A stretch of 64,000 nt of DNA from Hygrophila difformis (lineage: Eukaryota; Streptophyta; Magnoliopsida; Lamiales; Acanthaceae): assembly GCA_030278955.1 (NCBI GenBank), contig JAOANR010000003.1, forward strand, positions 35,482,054 through 35,546,053, given 5' to 3'. This document shows positions 32,046 to 42,547 of the stretch, in pieces. Position 1 is the stretch's first letter. The number at the start of each line of letters is the position of its first letter. The notes beneath the pieces were generated by a model. The model worked only from the letters and a program-made list of their open reading frames with translations, made no database searches and was not told where the DNA came from. The position numbers and the translations under genes were made by a program.

Positions 32046-33364
32046 ATGTTGCATTTTATGTGGGTTGTTCTAGCATCTCTCATGTGTCCTCCGGGGGCCA
32101 AGAGACGGGCTACCCGGCGTGACGGGGCTAGCTCTAGTACTGCTGCTCCGGCGATGCCGGATATAGATAATAGTGAGTCCGAGGAGGAGGAGGAGCAGCG
32201 GGGCCCGAGACTTCGGGATCTTTCTTATGTGGAGCGTCCTCGCAGACATGACAGGCGTCGGTTTGCGACTATGGCTGCTCTGGATTTCTACTTCGACGAG
32301 CTTTGCCGGAACCGGGCTTATGTTCCGGAGAGAGGTATCGACCCCATCAGGTGGATGATGATAGGGTTCGACCAGTTTTGGATCATCTTCAGTGGATGGG
32401 ACTCGCACGCCATCCTGAGGGTCTGGCTTCGGGATATTTGGCTATGGAGGTCATCGCCACTATTGGCGGTCTGGGGGAGAGTGAGGACTTGTCTCGTGTC
32501 TGGGTTCGCGGTCGCTACCTAGATTTCAGTGCTCAGGCGAGCAACCTATATTTCGGCCTGCCTGACGAGGGCGTGTTCCGGCCACAGCCTGAGGGTCGCA
32601 TACCCCCTCCTGTGTGGGGTGTCTTATGCACCGAGGTGCCACCACGGCTCGGGCACGATCATGAGTTGCGTCTGACGACGTTGGACACTCCCTGGCGTAC
32701 TATCGCTCAGATATGTTTAGGACGAGTCCGCCTGATTACTCGGAGCCACATCGCCCTAGACCATGTATACGAGACCATTTGCTTCATCGCCCGAGGCGGT
32801 AGGGTGAATGTGGGGGCCTGCATCGAGGAAAACCTGAGGGGTATGCGTCGAGGCCGGGGTAGTAGGGTGATCACTCATGTCCACCTCATCTGCGGTCTAT
32901 GCGTGGCACAAGGGATCCGCACGACACTGGAGACAGATCCCTACGAGCTAGCTTCGGGTGATTACTACCTCGTTTCGTGCTACAGCGCTCGACGCAATGC
33001 CTTGCGACCCGGAGCGCCTCGGGCTGTGCTTCGGCTAGAGCCCGAGGATGGTGGTTTGATCATGGTTGTTCCCCCAGAGCAGCCGCCTTCCGTAGTGCCA
33101 CCTCCCGTAGTTCCACCGCAGGGTCAGGAGATGACACAGGTATTACAGATGATGCAGGAGATGCGGGTTGGCATGGATGCTGGATTCGCAGCTGGGCAGG
33201 CTCGATATGATGCCTTGGACGCCAGGATGGACCTATACCAGGCCCGTATGGACACGATCACTACGAGGCAGTTAGAGCAACAGGCTACTATGACCGACAT
33301 GTATGCCTACATGCGGCAGATGGACGAGTACATGCGTCGGCAGTTCTCGCCTCCTGATCAGTGA
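32046..33364 (+). pseudogene. Transposase_32-type plant transposon protein, frameshifted
   Basis: A frame from the ATG at 32046 encodes a basic/acidic N-terminus (SESEEEEEQRGPRLRDLSYV) and FYFDELCRNRAYVPERGID. After a single frameshift at about 32380 the protein continues in the next frame to 33364, about 440 residues in all. The central part (RVWVRGRYLDFSAQASNLYF, HVYETICFIARGGRVNVGAC, HVHLICGLCVAQGIRTTLE) has the pattern of the plant-specific putative transposon protein domain (Pfam Transposase_32), known only from plant mobile DNA and of unknown biochemistry. The C-terminus is Pro-rich (VVPPPVVPPQ) and then Met/Gln-rich coiled coil. It is convergent with the small ORF at 33726-34208. Apart from the frameshift it is well preserved. 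Confidence 0.7.
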
Positions 33365-33725
33365 TATTCCTTTTTTGCATTTTCATTTAGGGCTTGTACT
33401 AGAAGTATTTTACTTAGTTGTTTTCTCATGAAATTGTATGATGATGATCCCGCTGACTGTGATTCGTAGTTTATGCTTTCGTTGTGTCATGTAGGTGTCA
33501 CTGCTTAATTATCTGTTTTGATGGTTAACTTTTAGAATGTGGTCGATTTCGTTCTGCCTTAGTTCATGATTTTTTTTATTTTTTTTTATTTTTGAAGAAA
33601 TACATAATAAATAAAGCTTGGATTTTATTTCCTAAAGAAATTTGTATACAAGTGATAGGAGGTACAAAAATGGAAACTTTGTCTAATCAAAAGTAGTATT
33701 TTCTAAAAATAGGATCCCTAAGAAT
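33365..33725. other. Intergenic region between convergent ORFs
   Basis: T-rich on the left (likely 3' end of the plus-strand gene) and, read on the minus strand, the 3' flank of the small ORF. A TTTATTATG context at 33606-33620 could serve minus-strand 3' end formation. No other feature seen. Confidence 0.4.
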
Positions 33726-34208
33726 CTAAGCTCCTTCCGGCAAGGTAGCTGGGTCCTCCACGGGATCTTCCTCCACTGGGCTTGGGACTGGGCTTGGATT
33801 TGCTGGCTGATGAACCATGTGAGGCCAGAGTCCAAGGGTTCCATAGGGCCCATGGATCAACGAGCTTGTTGGGTTATTGGCTTCGGGAGTCGGAGTCTAT
33901 GATCCACTGGGCTCATTCTCATGCTCTACTACAGGACTGGGAGTCAGCATGATGTTGGCGAGGTCGATCAAGTCCATCCTCTGATCTTCGACCTTCCCAT
34001 TAAAGTTGTGGTTTAGTTCTGTGGTGTCATGAATTTGCTGTTCAAGTTGATTGGTGCGGTGGTGTTCTGCTTTCCTTAGATTTCCCATATGGTGCAGATT
34101 TGTCTCCAATTGAGCTACGCGATGTTTCAGTTGTTGTATGTTTTGTTGGGAATCCAGATAAGCGCTCATCATTTTGACCATTAGGTTCGTCATGTCTTGG
34201 TTAGCCAT
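33726..34208 (-). pseudogene. Small coiled-coil/Pro-rich ORF of a chromovirus-like element
   Basis: Minus-strand frame from the ATG at 34206-34208 (MANQDMTNLMVKMMSAYLDS) with one in-frame TAG after SGS (about 33894-33896) and a final stop at 33726-33728, about 160 residues. The N-terminal 85 residues are amphipathic and rich in Leu/Gln/His (LKHRVAQLETNLHHMGNL, RTNQLEQQIHDTTELNH), predicted coiled coil. The tail is Pro/acidic (ANPSPVPSPVEEDP). Collinear blocks occur in the degenerate ORF at 16089-16430, and the upstream leader is shared too. Two divergent elements therefore carry the same accessory ORF. No known domain was recognised. Confidence 0.65.
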
Positions 34209-34640
34209 CTAATGTAGCAAAAGATCTAAGTTAGAACATGCCAAGCTTCTAAGTCATCTAGGTATAGAGAATGTAATATGCAAATGCAAATGCTGATCCC
34301 CCCAAAAATAATTAATGCATTACATTTATTTTTCCCATGGATTTTTAATATAAAAATCTATCCCATGGTGTGCTTAAAATAATGACAATATGATTTGGGC
34401 CTCTATATTGGGCCAAAATAATAATAATTGGGCCTTATTAAAAATATGGGGATTGGGCTTTAAAAATAATTGTGGTTTAAAATAATTTGGGCTCAATTTA
34501 AAAATAGTGTTTGGTCTAAAAATAATTTGGGCGAAAACTTTAAAATAATAATCTGGGCTTTATAAGAATAATAATAATTTAAAAACTAAAGGTTTAAAAA
34601 TACTTAAAAATAATGGAAGTAATAATAGCAGTAATAAGTA
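34209..34640 (-). other. Leader shared with the element at 15499-16088
   Basis: On the minus strand: AT-rich with repeated GGGCC/GCCCAAAT blocks, then CCATGGGAAAAATAAAT, TTTTTGGGGGGATC and TTTGCATTTGCAT. The same blocks in the same order follow the PBS of the element at 15485. A clear PBS is not visible at its far end. Confidence 0.55.
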
Positions 34641-35696
34641 TGTTAGACAGTACCAGAATTAAACGACATAATTATAAATACAAATATATTAATAACATAA
34701 ATTAAATACAGTATTTAAACATCGCACCGTCCCATACCGCTGCTTCAACCATAAGATGCATTGCAATCATTATGCATGATGAATGATGAGATGAATGATA
34801 TGACCTATGTGTTTATCTATCCTAAATGAAACAATTAATCATGTCTAACGCGTTTCCTAATAACCATAGTCGACAGTCATCATTGGCGAGAGGACACCAC
34901 CCTCTCCCATCACAATGAACTGCCCGTCAACGTCGCCCCCGCCGCGGACGAACAGCCTACGCAGGGCCAATAACACGGGTGAGGGAGCCGGATAGTCTAC
35001 ACTGACCAGAGCGGCGTCCAGCGGGTCATGGCACAGGGTACACACCCAATTGCCGCAACGTGCCACACACACAACACACAGACCCGGGATATCAGCTGAA
35101 TATCCCTACAGGTCAAATCCAATCAAGGGAATAAATCCCAACATGAAAGTACACACATAACATGAATAATCAGAGAAACCACATAGCCGTCTAGATTCTC
35201 TAACATAAATTCAAACGTTCGATATACTTCTATATCCATTATAAACATTATTAGCTTAACATAGCGAGTAATAGATTCATAGGGAGCCAATCTAGTTATA
35301 GACGTTCCTACATCTAAGCATAACCTATTTAGGATCACATCCTAAACATGTAGGTTAACATGTCAAGCGTTATAAGAGTTATAAATCAATCACTAGTTAG
35401 TCATCTCGGCCTAACTCCCTAATCTACAGATTACTAACTAAACCTTGCCTTGATCATTAATCTTCAATGCTTCCTTCCATGCCTTTAATGTTCTAATTTC
35501 TTCAACTCAAACTCCCGGTCGTTCCCTAGATAATAATACAAGTTAAAGAATTAAAATCATCCCCCAATATAAATTACACAACAATTTAGTCCTTTGAACA
35601 TCCCTTTTTAAAACCAAATAATAAAAATCCAAACTATCAATTTATTCGTAAAGAATTCAATCCTCTAGTTTATTAAAGTTTCTTCCAATTAGTTCT
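34641..35696. other. LTR-like non-coding DNA of unclear boundaries
   Basis: Presumed LTR of the element that carries the small ORF. It contains features seen in other LTRs of this window (a CACCACCCTCTCCC / GTCTACAC region near 34890-35010). Together with 44946-45717 and 52145-53233 it would make one LTR of about 2.9 kb split by two solo LTRs, ending at 53233 with TGTAGCATCCCGG on the minus strand. No gene seen. Confidence 0.4.
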
Positions 35697-35701
35697 ATAA
35701 G
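35697..35701. repeat. Target-site duplication ATAAG, left copy
   Basis: ATAAG precedes TGTAACACCCC and recurs at 44941-44945 directly after TATTACA. Confidence 0.9.
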
Positions 35702-35835
35702 TGTAACACCCCAGTTTTTGGTCACCCAGGTCGGGATGTCACCGCCACATCTCCCTAGCTAGACGCGGTTTCTCCGGGCTTGCTAAAGAGATGCAAGGCT
35801 AGGTATTGCAGAATTTAAAATATTTAAACATTTAA

Positions 35836-35852
35836 GAACAGCCCATACAATA
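35836..35852. repeat. L1 target-site duplication, left copy
   Basis: The 17-bp GAACAGCCCATACAATA is repeated at 42531-42547 directly after the L1 poly(A). Two further A residues are ambiguous with the tail. Confidence 0.93.
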
Positions 35853-35904
35853 AGGTGAAGAATGTGGAGGAGGAAGGTCTCTCGGCCCGACGACAAAGAC
35901 GTTC

Positions 35905-37989
35905 ATGGAGGAAGCAGGAGGGAAGGGAAGGTCAACAGAGGGGGCTACATCAATCGAAGAAATCTATTTGGGGGTGTTTATAGGGAACATTTCGGTGGCA
36001 GTAACAAGTGGACAGGTATTTCGTGAGGTGGATAAGGTGGAAAAGATAAGGGACTGGTTCATTCCTACAAGATGTCCGACACAAAGGGGATTCAAGTATG
36101 GATTTTTCCGTTTTCAACACAAAGAGGAGGCGGAGAGGGTCATACGGGCATTGGATGGGAAAATGTTGCTCGGGAGGAAGCTGCCGGTTGCATGGGCGTA
36201 CCCGAATAGAAGAGGCCATGGGGTAGGGCCATCTGCCAGGACATGGAATACCCAGGAAGAGAAAAAACATAAAAGTGGAGGAAGGGGGAAGGAGGGTAGT
36301 CAGATGATTCAACGGGGTGCTTGGAGGGATGACAGATCATATGTTGATGTACTCAAAGACGGCAGGGGTCCAACACATCTTGGAGCCAAGGAGATGAGGA
36401 CGGAGGTTGTGAAGCTGGAAACAGTAAGTGAGGACATGGCATGGTTACAAAGGTCGGCAATGGTGGCAATAAAGAAATATGACGGGTTGATAGAGTTTCA
36501 AGACTGGCTGTATGGTGAACACCAAGCGTGCGAGGAAATCTTTTACGGTGGCGGCTTAACTGCAGTGGCGGTGTTTAAAAGTGGGATGGCGAGAGATGCG
36601 TTCTTAAGAGATCGAAGAGATAGACATCTTACAGAGTGGAAACGTGCTTGGGATGAAAATGCTCTAGTTAGAAAACAAATGGTCTGGATATATGTGATCG
36701 GGCTTCCATTTAACGTTTGGTGCAAGAAGAACTTTCGGAAAGTGGTCGAAGATTGGGGTGATATAGTAACCATAGATTCAGAAACAAGGGAGAAGAAAAG
36801 ATTTGATAGAGCAAGGATGTTAGTGGCTCTTAAGGGAGATGCAACTATTCCATCCAATATTTCTATACATGCTGGAAGATCTATGGTGAAGATCCGGATA
36901 TTCGCAAACTTTAACGAGCCGGTAGTGGTGGCCGATGATAGTTGGGACTGCAGGGGTGGTACACGTCGAGGAAGAGGGAAGGAGGTGGTGCAAGGGGAGG
37001 ACTCGCCGGAGCTGTCACCGAGCAGCAGGTCCGGGCCTGCAGTTTTTCGGGAAGTGGAAAGGTGCATGGAAGAGGTGCCTAGGGGCGTACAAAATTTGAA
37101 AATGACGGCTGAGGAACAAAAAACAATCAATGAGGAGTGCCATTCATGTTCCCAAAAACCTGCATGCATGGAAATAAGAGAGGAGTTGGGCCTTGAAGGG
37201 GACGGGAGAGGTATTAAAATTGGGCTTGTTGATAATGGGCCTACGGTGCCTAGTAATATCAAGGACAAAGCATCTGCGGACATGGGCTTAGAGCCTGATG
37301 GACTCAATGAGGCAGTAATAATTGGGAGTGGGCTTGAGGAAAGGGAATGCGGACATAACCAAATTGGGGGTGAGGCTGAGGGATTAAATCAAATCGATAG
37401 GGTGGCTACCGAAATTATCGAAACGGAAGAGGACCTAGGAAGGCAGATGGGGGAGGAATCAGTGGAGATGGTTTCGGCGGTGGCATCAGAATCTGCTTCG
37501 GGATTGGGTAGGTCGGGGTCGGTGGAAGGTGAGGGGATTTCCGCTGATGCAATCGGGGCTGTGGGGAGCAGAGATGGACAGTCAGAGTTAGGGGTGTTAG
37601 AGGTGGAGATTGCCCAGGGGGAAAGTAGAGAGGGGGATTCGAGGGAAGCAGAAGAGGTATCATTAAGGTTGAGGAAGGTTGAGGAAGCTCTAAGTAGGGT
37701 GATGGAAGGAAGAATTGAGTCCAAACGAAGACGTCGGAGACGGTGTTCGAAATTCGGGCAATGTCTGAGCGGGACAAAGGGTCGAGTGATTCCTGCTCAG
37801 GGGAAGAAGGAAGTGGGGTTTGCACAATTGGAATTCACAACAGTATGGAAGAATGGGGAGGTGAGGTTAGTAGACCGAGTGGAGGTGGCAAGGACTATTG
37901 AAATGGCTGAAAAATTGGGGTTGGGTCTCTTAGTGGACAGAGGTGCGGCTGAAGATAGAGTGTGGGAGGAGGTAGTAGGGGAATTGTAG
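35905..37989 (+). CDS. L1 ORF1 protein (RRM-containing RNA-binding)
   Basis: 694 codons, uninterrupted, with its ATG 52 bp from the element start. Residues about 20-100 form an RRM (GVFIGNISVAVTSGQVFREV, GFKYGFFRFQHKEEAERVIR), the RNA-binding module typical of plant L1 ORF1. Residues about 180-330 form a second folded region (MVWIYVIGLPFNVWCKKNFR) similar to the DUF4283-like middle part seen in plant ORF1/zinc-knuckle proteins. A long acidic, low-complexity region follows, and the C-terminus has a basic run (SKRRRRRRC). In L1s this protein coats the element RNA to form the transposition particle. No CCHC knuckle was seen. It is 6 bp upstream of the frame that runs into ORF2. Confidence 0.85.
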   Translation: MEEAGGKGRSTEGATSIEEIYLGVFIGNISVAVTSGQVFREVDKVEKIRDWFIPTRCPTQRGFKYGFFRFQHKEEAERVIRALDGKMLLGRKLPVAWAYPNRRGHGVGPSARTWNTQEEKKHKSGGRGKEGSQMIQRGAWRDDRSYVDVLKDGRGPTHLGAKEMRTEVVKLETVSEDMAWLQRSAMVAIKKYDGLIEFQDWLYGEHQACEEIFYGGGLTAVAVFKSGMARDAFLRDRRDRHLTEWKRAWDENALVRKQMVWIYVIGLPFNVWCKKNFRKVVEDWGDIVTIDSETREKKRFDRARMLVALKGDATIPSNISIHAGRSMVKIRIFANFNEPVVVADDSWDCRGGTRRGRGKEVVQGEDSPELSPSSRSGPAVFREVERCMEEVPRGVQNLKMTAEEQKTINEECHSCSQKPACMEIREELGLEGDGRGIKIGLVDNGPTVPSNIKDKASADMGLEPDGLNEAVIIGSGLEERECGHNQIGGEAEGLNQIDRVATEIIETEEDLGRQMGEESVEMVSAVASESASGLGRSGSVEGEGISADAIGAVGSRDGQSELGVLEVEIAQGESREGDSREAEEVSLRLRKVEEALSRVMEGRIESKRRRRRRCSKFGQCLSGTKGRVIPAQGKKEVGFAQLEFTTVWKNGEVRLVDRVEVARTIEMAEKLGLGLLVDRGAAEDRVWEEVVGEL

Positions 37990-38022
37990 AGGGGGTTGGC
38001 TTTTGTTTGGGATAAGTGTATT

Positions 38023-41000
38023 ATGCGGATTCTAACGTGTAACTTGAGGGGGTTAAATGGGGGAGTTAGACGCAGGGCTCTAATGCGGCTATGTAGAAAG
38101 GAGAGGCCGTCGATTGCATGTTTTCAAGAAACTAAAATGGGCGTGGTTAGAGATCGGCTTGTTTATAGACTCTGGGGCGGATCGGGGTGTGAGTTTCGTT
38201 ACCAACCGGCCGTGGGAAATGCAGGGGGATTGTTGATGGTGTGGGACTGCGGGAGTGGCGATTTTGATGTTATTGAACAGGAGCACAATTATATTTGGGC
38301 GAAGGGTAGGGTGTTAAGGGTGGATGGAGTAATCAATATCATTAGTATTCACGCTCCGAATGCTCGTAGAGAGAGGGCTGAACTATGGAATTCCTTCGTA
38401 CATAAGTGTGACGTTGCTAATGGTGAGTTGTGGGTGGTGGCCGGTGATTTCAATGCCGTAAGTAGAGAGGGAGAAAGGGTTGGCGAAAGCGAGGATGTCG
38501 GGTCCATGAGGGAGTTTAGGGAATTCATAGACCAAATGGGGTTGGTTGATTTTCCAATGGAGGGAGGAAATTTCACATGGGTGGGGAGGGGTGGCGAGCG
38601 TTTAGCCGTTTAGACAGGTTCTTAGTGTCGCCGGGATGGTATAGTCTTGACAAGGGGGCGATTCAAAAAAGAGGGGAATCGGTCCTATCCGACCATTATC
38701 CGGTTATACTTGAGCTTGAGGAGAAGGCGTGGGGGCCAAAACCGTTTCGATTTTATAATTATTAGATGGATGAGAAGGGGTTTTCAGAGCTTGTGAGGGA
38801 AGGGTGGGAACATGATAGTCCGAACAGGGGCTGTGGGATAATTGGTAAGCTAAGGAAGTTAAAGAGCAAGATAAAGGGGTGGGAGGGATACATTGCACAG
38901 ATAATGGAGAAAAAAATTGAGAAGTATCTAAAAGAAATTGGGGAGCTTGAAGTGGTACTACAGAGATCCGATCATGATGAGGCCACACGGAGTGCTTGGT
39001 TTTGTAAGAAGGGTGAACTAAAGAAATTATTATTAGCGGAAGAGCGAAGGTGGATCCAAAAATCCAGGGTCCAATGGATAAAGGAAGGAGATAGCAACAC
39101 AAGGTTTTTTCACATGGTGGCAGCAATCAGGAGGGGTAGAAGTAACATTCGATCAATCAGGAGTGGAAACTCGATTATTGAAGATCCAAGGGGTATTAAA
39201 GATCTGGCATACTCATATTTCAAAGCTACATTTGCCAAACAAAAATATGCGATCTTCAACATTGAAAATTTGGGGCTGGAGTGTATAGCTGATGAGGACA
39301 GGGTTTGGATGGGAAGAGGCTTCTCCGAGGATGAAGTCAGGACGGCTGTGGGGTGCTGTGACGGAAATAAAGCACCTGGCCCGGACGGGTATAACCTTGG
39401 CTTCTTTAAAAGATATTGGGATATTATAAAAGGAGAGGTGATAAATGTTTTCCGAGTTCTTGAGAATGGAGGCGCTATACCAAAGGGAGCTGGGAAATCA
39501 TTCATCACACTAATTCCAAAGGTCGAAAACCCAATGGAATTTTGTGAGTTTCGGCCTATATCGCTTGTTGGGAGTGTTTATAAAATAATCGCCAAAGTGT
39601 TAGCTTTGAGATTAAAGGAGGTGATCGGGAAATTGGTGGGCCCAGCTCAAATGGCTTTTGTCAAGGGCCGGCAGATTCTAGACGGGGTTATGATTGCAGC
39701 TGAAATTATTCACTCAACTAAGACAGCCGGAAAGAGAGGTTTTGTAATCAAGCTCAACTTCGCCAAAGCATATGATAACGTGGAATGGGAGGCACTGTAC
39801 AGAGTTTTAGAGGCTATGAAGTTTGAAAGGAAATGGATTCAATGGTTAAAAGATTGTGTAAGTTCAGCAGAGGCAGCGGTTTTAGTAAACGGATCCTCAA
39901 CAAGATTCTTCAAAATGCAAAAAGGATTGAGACAAGGCGATCCGCTATCGCCATATCTCTTCGTGTTGGTGGCAGAAATCTTAAATAAGTTACTGAATAA
40001 GGCGGTGGAAGTTGGACTGTACCGAGGGCTGGAGGTTGGCAGTAGGGAGAGCGGTATGATGATCTCTCATCTTCAATATGCAGACGATACAATACTTTTT
40101 TGTGAGGCCGAAGTTGAACAGGTAACACTTATAAAAAGAATATTGAGATGTCTAACTTTAGCAACGGGATTGAGAATCAATTACATGAAGAGCTGTATCT
40201 TTGGAATTAATTGTCCACACGAGCTTGAAAGGGAGACAGCCAGTGCACTTGGATGTGGGGTTGGGGAATGGCCTTTGAAGTATCTGGGCATCCCCATTGG
40301 GGGGAGGATCAATGGTTCGGCTATTTGGCAACCTGTGCTGGAAAAGGTGGAGAGGCGACTAGCAGGGTGGAAGGGTCGAATGTTATCTCAGGCCGGGAAG
40401 ACGTGCTTAATCAATTCGGTACTTGGGAGTTTACCTACATATTTCATGTCCATCTTTAAGGTCCCAAGGGGTGTGGCGGAGAGGCTGGAATTGCTTAGAA
40501 GACGGTTCTTTTGGAACGAATGGGGAGGAAATAGAAAAATTCATACGGAGAGTTGGGACATTGTATGTAAACATAGAGGGGGGAGGCTTGAGTATTCGAC
40601 AGATTCAAGAATATAACGAGGCATTATTGCTAAAATGGAGGTGGCGTTTTGGGAATGAAAATGGATATTGGAAGAAGGTGATAAGTGCAAAACACTATAG
40701 ATTGGATGAGCCGCTGATTCCATTACCAAGGGCTGGTGGTTCTTTATGGGGTACAATGAGTAGGGTCTGGGAATCTGCGAGTCTTGAGGGATTGAGAAGT
40801 GGTTTCAAAATTCAGATTGGGGATGGAGATAGAGTTAGTTTTTGGCATGATAAATGGGTGGAGGGGGGGCGGTGTTGAAGGAAGCTTTTCCTAGAGTGTA
40901 TGCTTTAGCAACAAACAAGACGGGAAAGGTTGTTGAGTTCGGGAAGTGGAGTGGATTTGAATGGCAATGGGATATAAAATTACGAAGAAACCTGTTTGAT

Positions 41001-42166
41001 TGGGAGGTCGGAGTATGGGTTGAATTGTTACAGGTTCTTGGGAGGCAAAGGCTGAATAGATGTTCGAAGGACTCGCTCAAGTGGATAAAGGAGGGGAACG
41101 GGCGGTTTAGCACAGCATCTTGCTGGTATCACACGATTGATCTAATTAGTGAGGAGCAAAGGGTGGTATGGGACTCACTTTGGAAAGTCAAGTGTCCGAT
41201 AAAAGTAAAGATATTGACGTGGAAGGTACTCCATGGAGCCTTACCTGTTCGGGAATTCATTGCTAGGCGAGGTTGTCTATCAGGTATGAGCATTGAATGT
41301 CCGCTGTGTAATAATGAGAATGAGTCTATTGATCATTTATTTTGTCGATGTGAGGAAGTGGTTCCTATATGGTACAAAGGTGTTGCTTGGTTCGGAGTTA
41401 ATTGGGGAATTCCAGGGCAAGTAAACAAGTTGGTTAGTTGGTGGCTTGGTTCTAATATGATGCACGGTAAAAAGGTTGCATGGTTACTGACATGCTTGGG
41501 CATTATATGGTCTGTGTGGAGATGGAGAAATGATGTAGTATTCAAGGGACGGGTGTTCAACAAAAGATTGGTGATGGATGAGGTTAGATGGAGGGTCGGG
41601 ACTTGGTGGTGTGCGGATAAGGGAACATTGGGTAGCAGCTTGAATTGGTTGGATTTAAACTTTCCAGCAAGCCTAACTGATCGGGAGGCCCGCAGAATTA
41701 AGATGCCCAGGTTTGGATTGTCTTGGGAACGGCCGGATAAGGGATGGTGGAAGGTAAATACGGATGGATCTTTGTTTGGGAATCCGGGTCCATCCGGAAT
41801 TGGTGGAGTGATTCGCAACTCTGAAGGAGAGGTAATATTTCTACTGTCAGATCACATTGGCTGTACCGACTCAAATGAGGCTGAGGTGACGGCGATTAGT
41901 AGAGTTTGTGAGGCAATCGTGCGTGATCAAGGTTTCCCAATCCCGAGATGGTGATAGAGTGCGACTCAAAAAATGTTGTTGGATGGTTGAGAAATCCGGA
42001 AGATGCACCCTGGAGAATGTCAAAGCTGATGGGTCCTATAATGGCGGTGATAAGCTTTGGTGGGGCAGTCAAGGTACAACACGCATTAAGGGAGTGCAAT
42101 GAGGTTGCGGATCTCTGGGCTCGGCAGGGTGCTGCGGGGGGTGGAAAAATGGAAATATGGTTATGA
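38023..42166 (+). pseudogene. L1 ORF2: endonuclease, RT, zf-RVT, RNase H (broken)
   Basis: Starts at the ATG of MRILTCNLRGLNGG. Domain order: APE-type endonuclease (CFQETKMG with catalytic Glu, VVAGDFNAV, LSDHYPVIL) to about 38765; reverse transcriptase (FRPISLVGSVYKIIAKVLA, QKGLRQGDPLSPYLF, QYADDTILF) to about 40400; zf-RVT zinc region (CPIKVKILTWKVLHGALP, CPLCNNENESIDHLFC); RNase H (KVNTDGSLFGNPGPSGIGGV, NEAEVTAI, VIECDSKNVVGWL, NEVADLWAR). Breaks are a frameshift at about 38590, TAG at 38763-38765 where Trp is expected, and frameshifts at about 40580, 40860 and 41945. RT motif A reads KLNFAKAYD, with Asn at the position normally occupied by the first catalytic Asp, so RT would be inactive even without the breaks. 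The RNase H tail matches the archaea-like RNase H reported for a subset of plant L1s. Confidence 0.9.
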
Positions 42167-42530
42167 TAGATGTGGTTCTGGAAAGCTTGCAAAGTGTAGG
42201 AAAAAATTTTAGACTCCTGGGTGATATCTGATATTTGAAGTCTGAAGTACAAAGTGAAGACAAGGTTGAGCTTCGGATCCGAGTTTGACAGATAAGAGAG
42301 GTGGAGCAGGCTGTATTGGCAGTATGATGTCCCGACCAGTGACCCGAAAATGTTGTTTTCCTTATTACTGTGGTACCATGGGGTTGTGTCTGGTAGTATG
42401 CTGAGATTACTTCTTCTTTGTTGTTGCTGTTTCATGCCCAACTTGCATTGGGTGTATTGCAAATGTAACTGGTCATGTAATCGGTTGAAATTTGATAATA
42501 AAGCCTATGCTTTTTACTCTAAAAAAAAAA
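42167..42530 (+). other. L1 3' UTR, polyadenylation signal and tail
   Basis: Ends with AATAAA at 42497-42502, 18 bp before a run of ten A. No ORF of note. Confidence 0.85.
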
Positions 42531-42547
42531 GAACAGCCCATACAATA
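42531..42547. repeat. L1 target-site duplication, right copy
   Basis: Second copy of GAACAGCCCATACAATA; solo LTR 1 resumes immediately after. Confidence 0.93.

Larger units (their letters stand above)
35853..42530 (+). mobile_element. Full-length plant L1 LINE
   Basis: 6.7 kb with a 52-bp 5' leader, ORF1, ORF2, 3' UTR, AATAAA (42497-42502) and a 10-A tail, flanked by a 17-bp duplication. It is inserted in solo LTR 1. ORF1 is intact; ORF2 has one stop and four frameshifts. The exact duplication and the preserved ORF1 indicate a fairly young insertion, younger than the LTR it sits in. Confidence 0.93.

Noticed and set aside
34857..35338. Minus-strand ORFs of 71 codons
   Set aside because: No domain, and they lie in presumed LTR sequence.
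36543..37825. Long minus-strand ORFs opposite L1 ORF1
   Set aside because: Antisense shadows of the intact ORF1; no domain.
41333..42462. Minus-strand ORFs of 161 and 188 codons opposite L1 ORF2
   Set aside because: Shadows of the zf-RVT/RNase H coding region.
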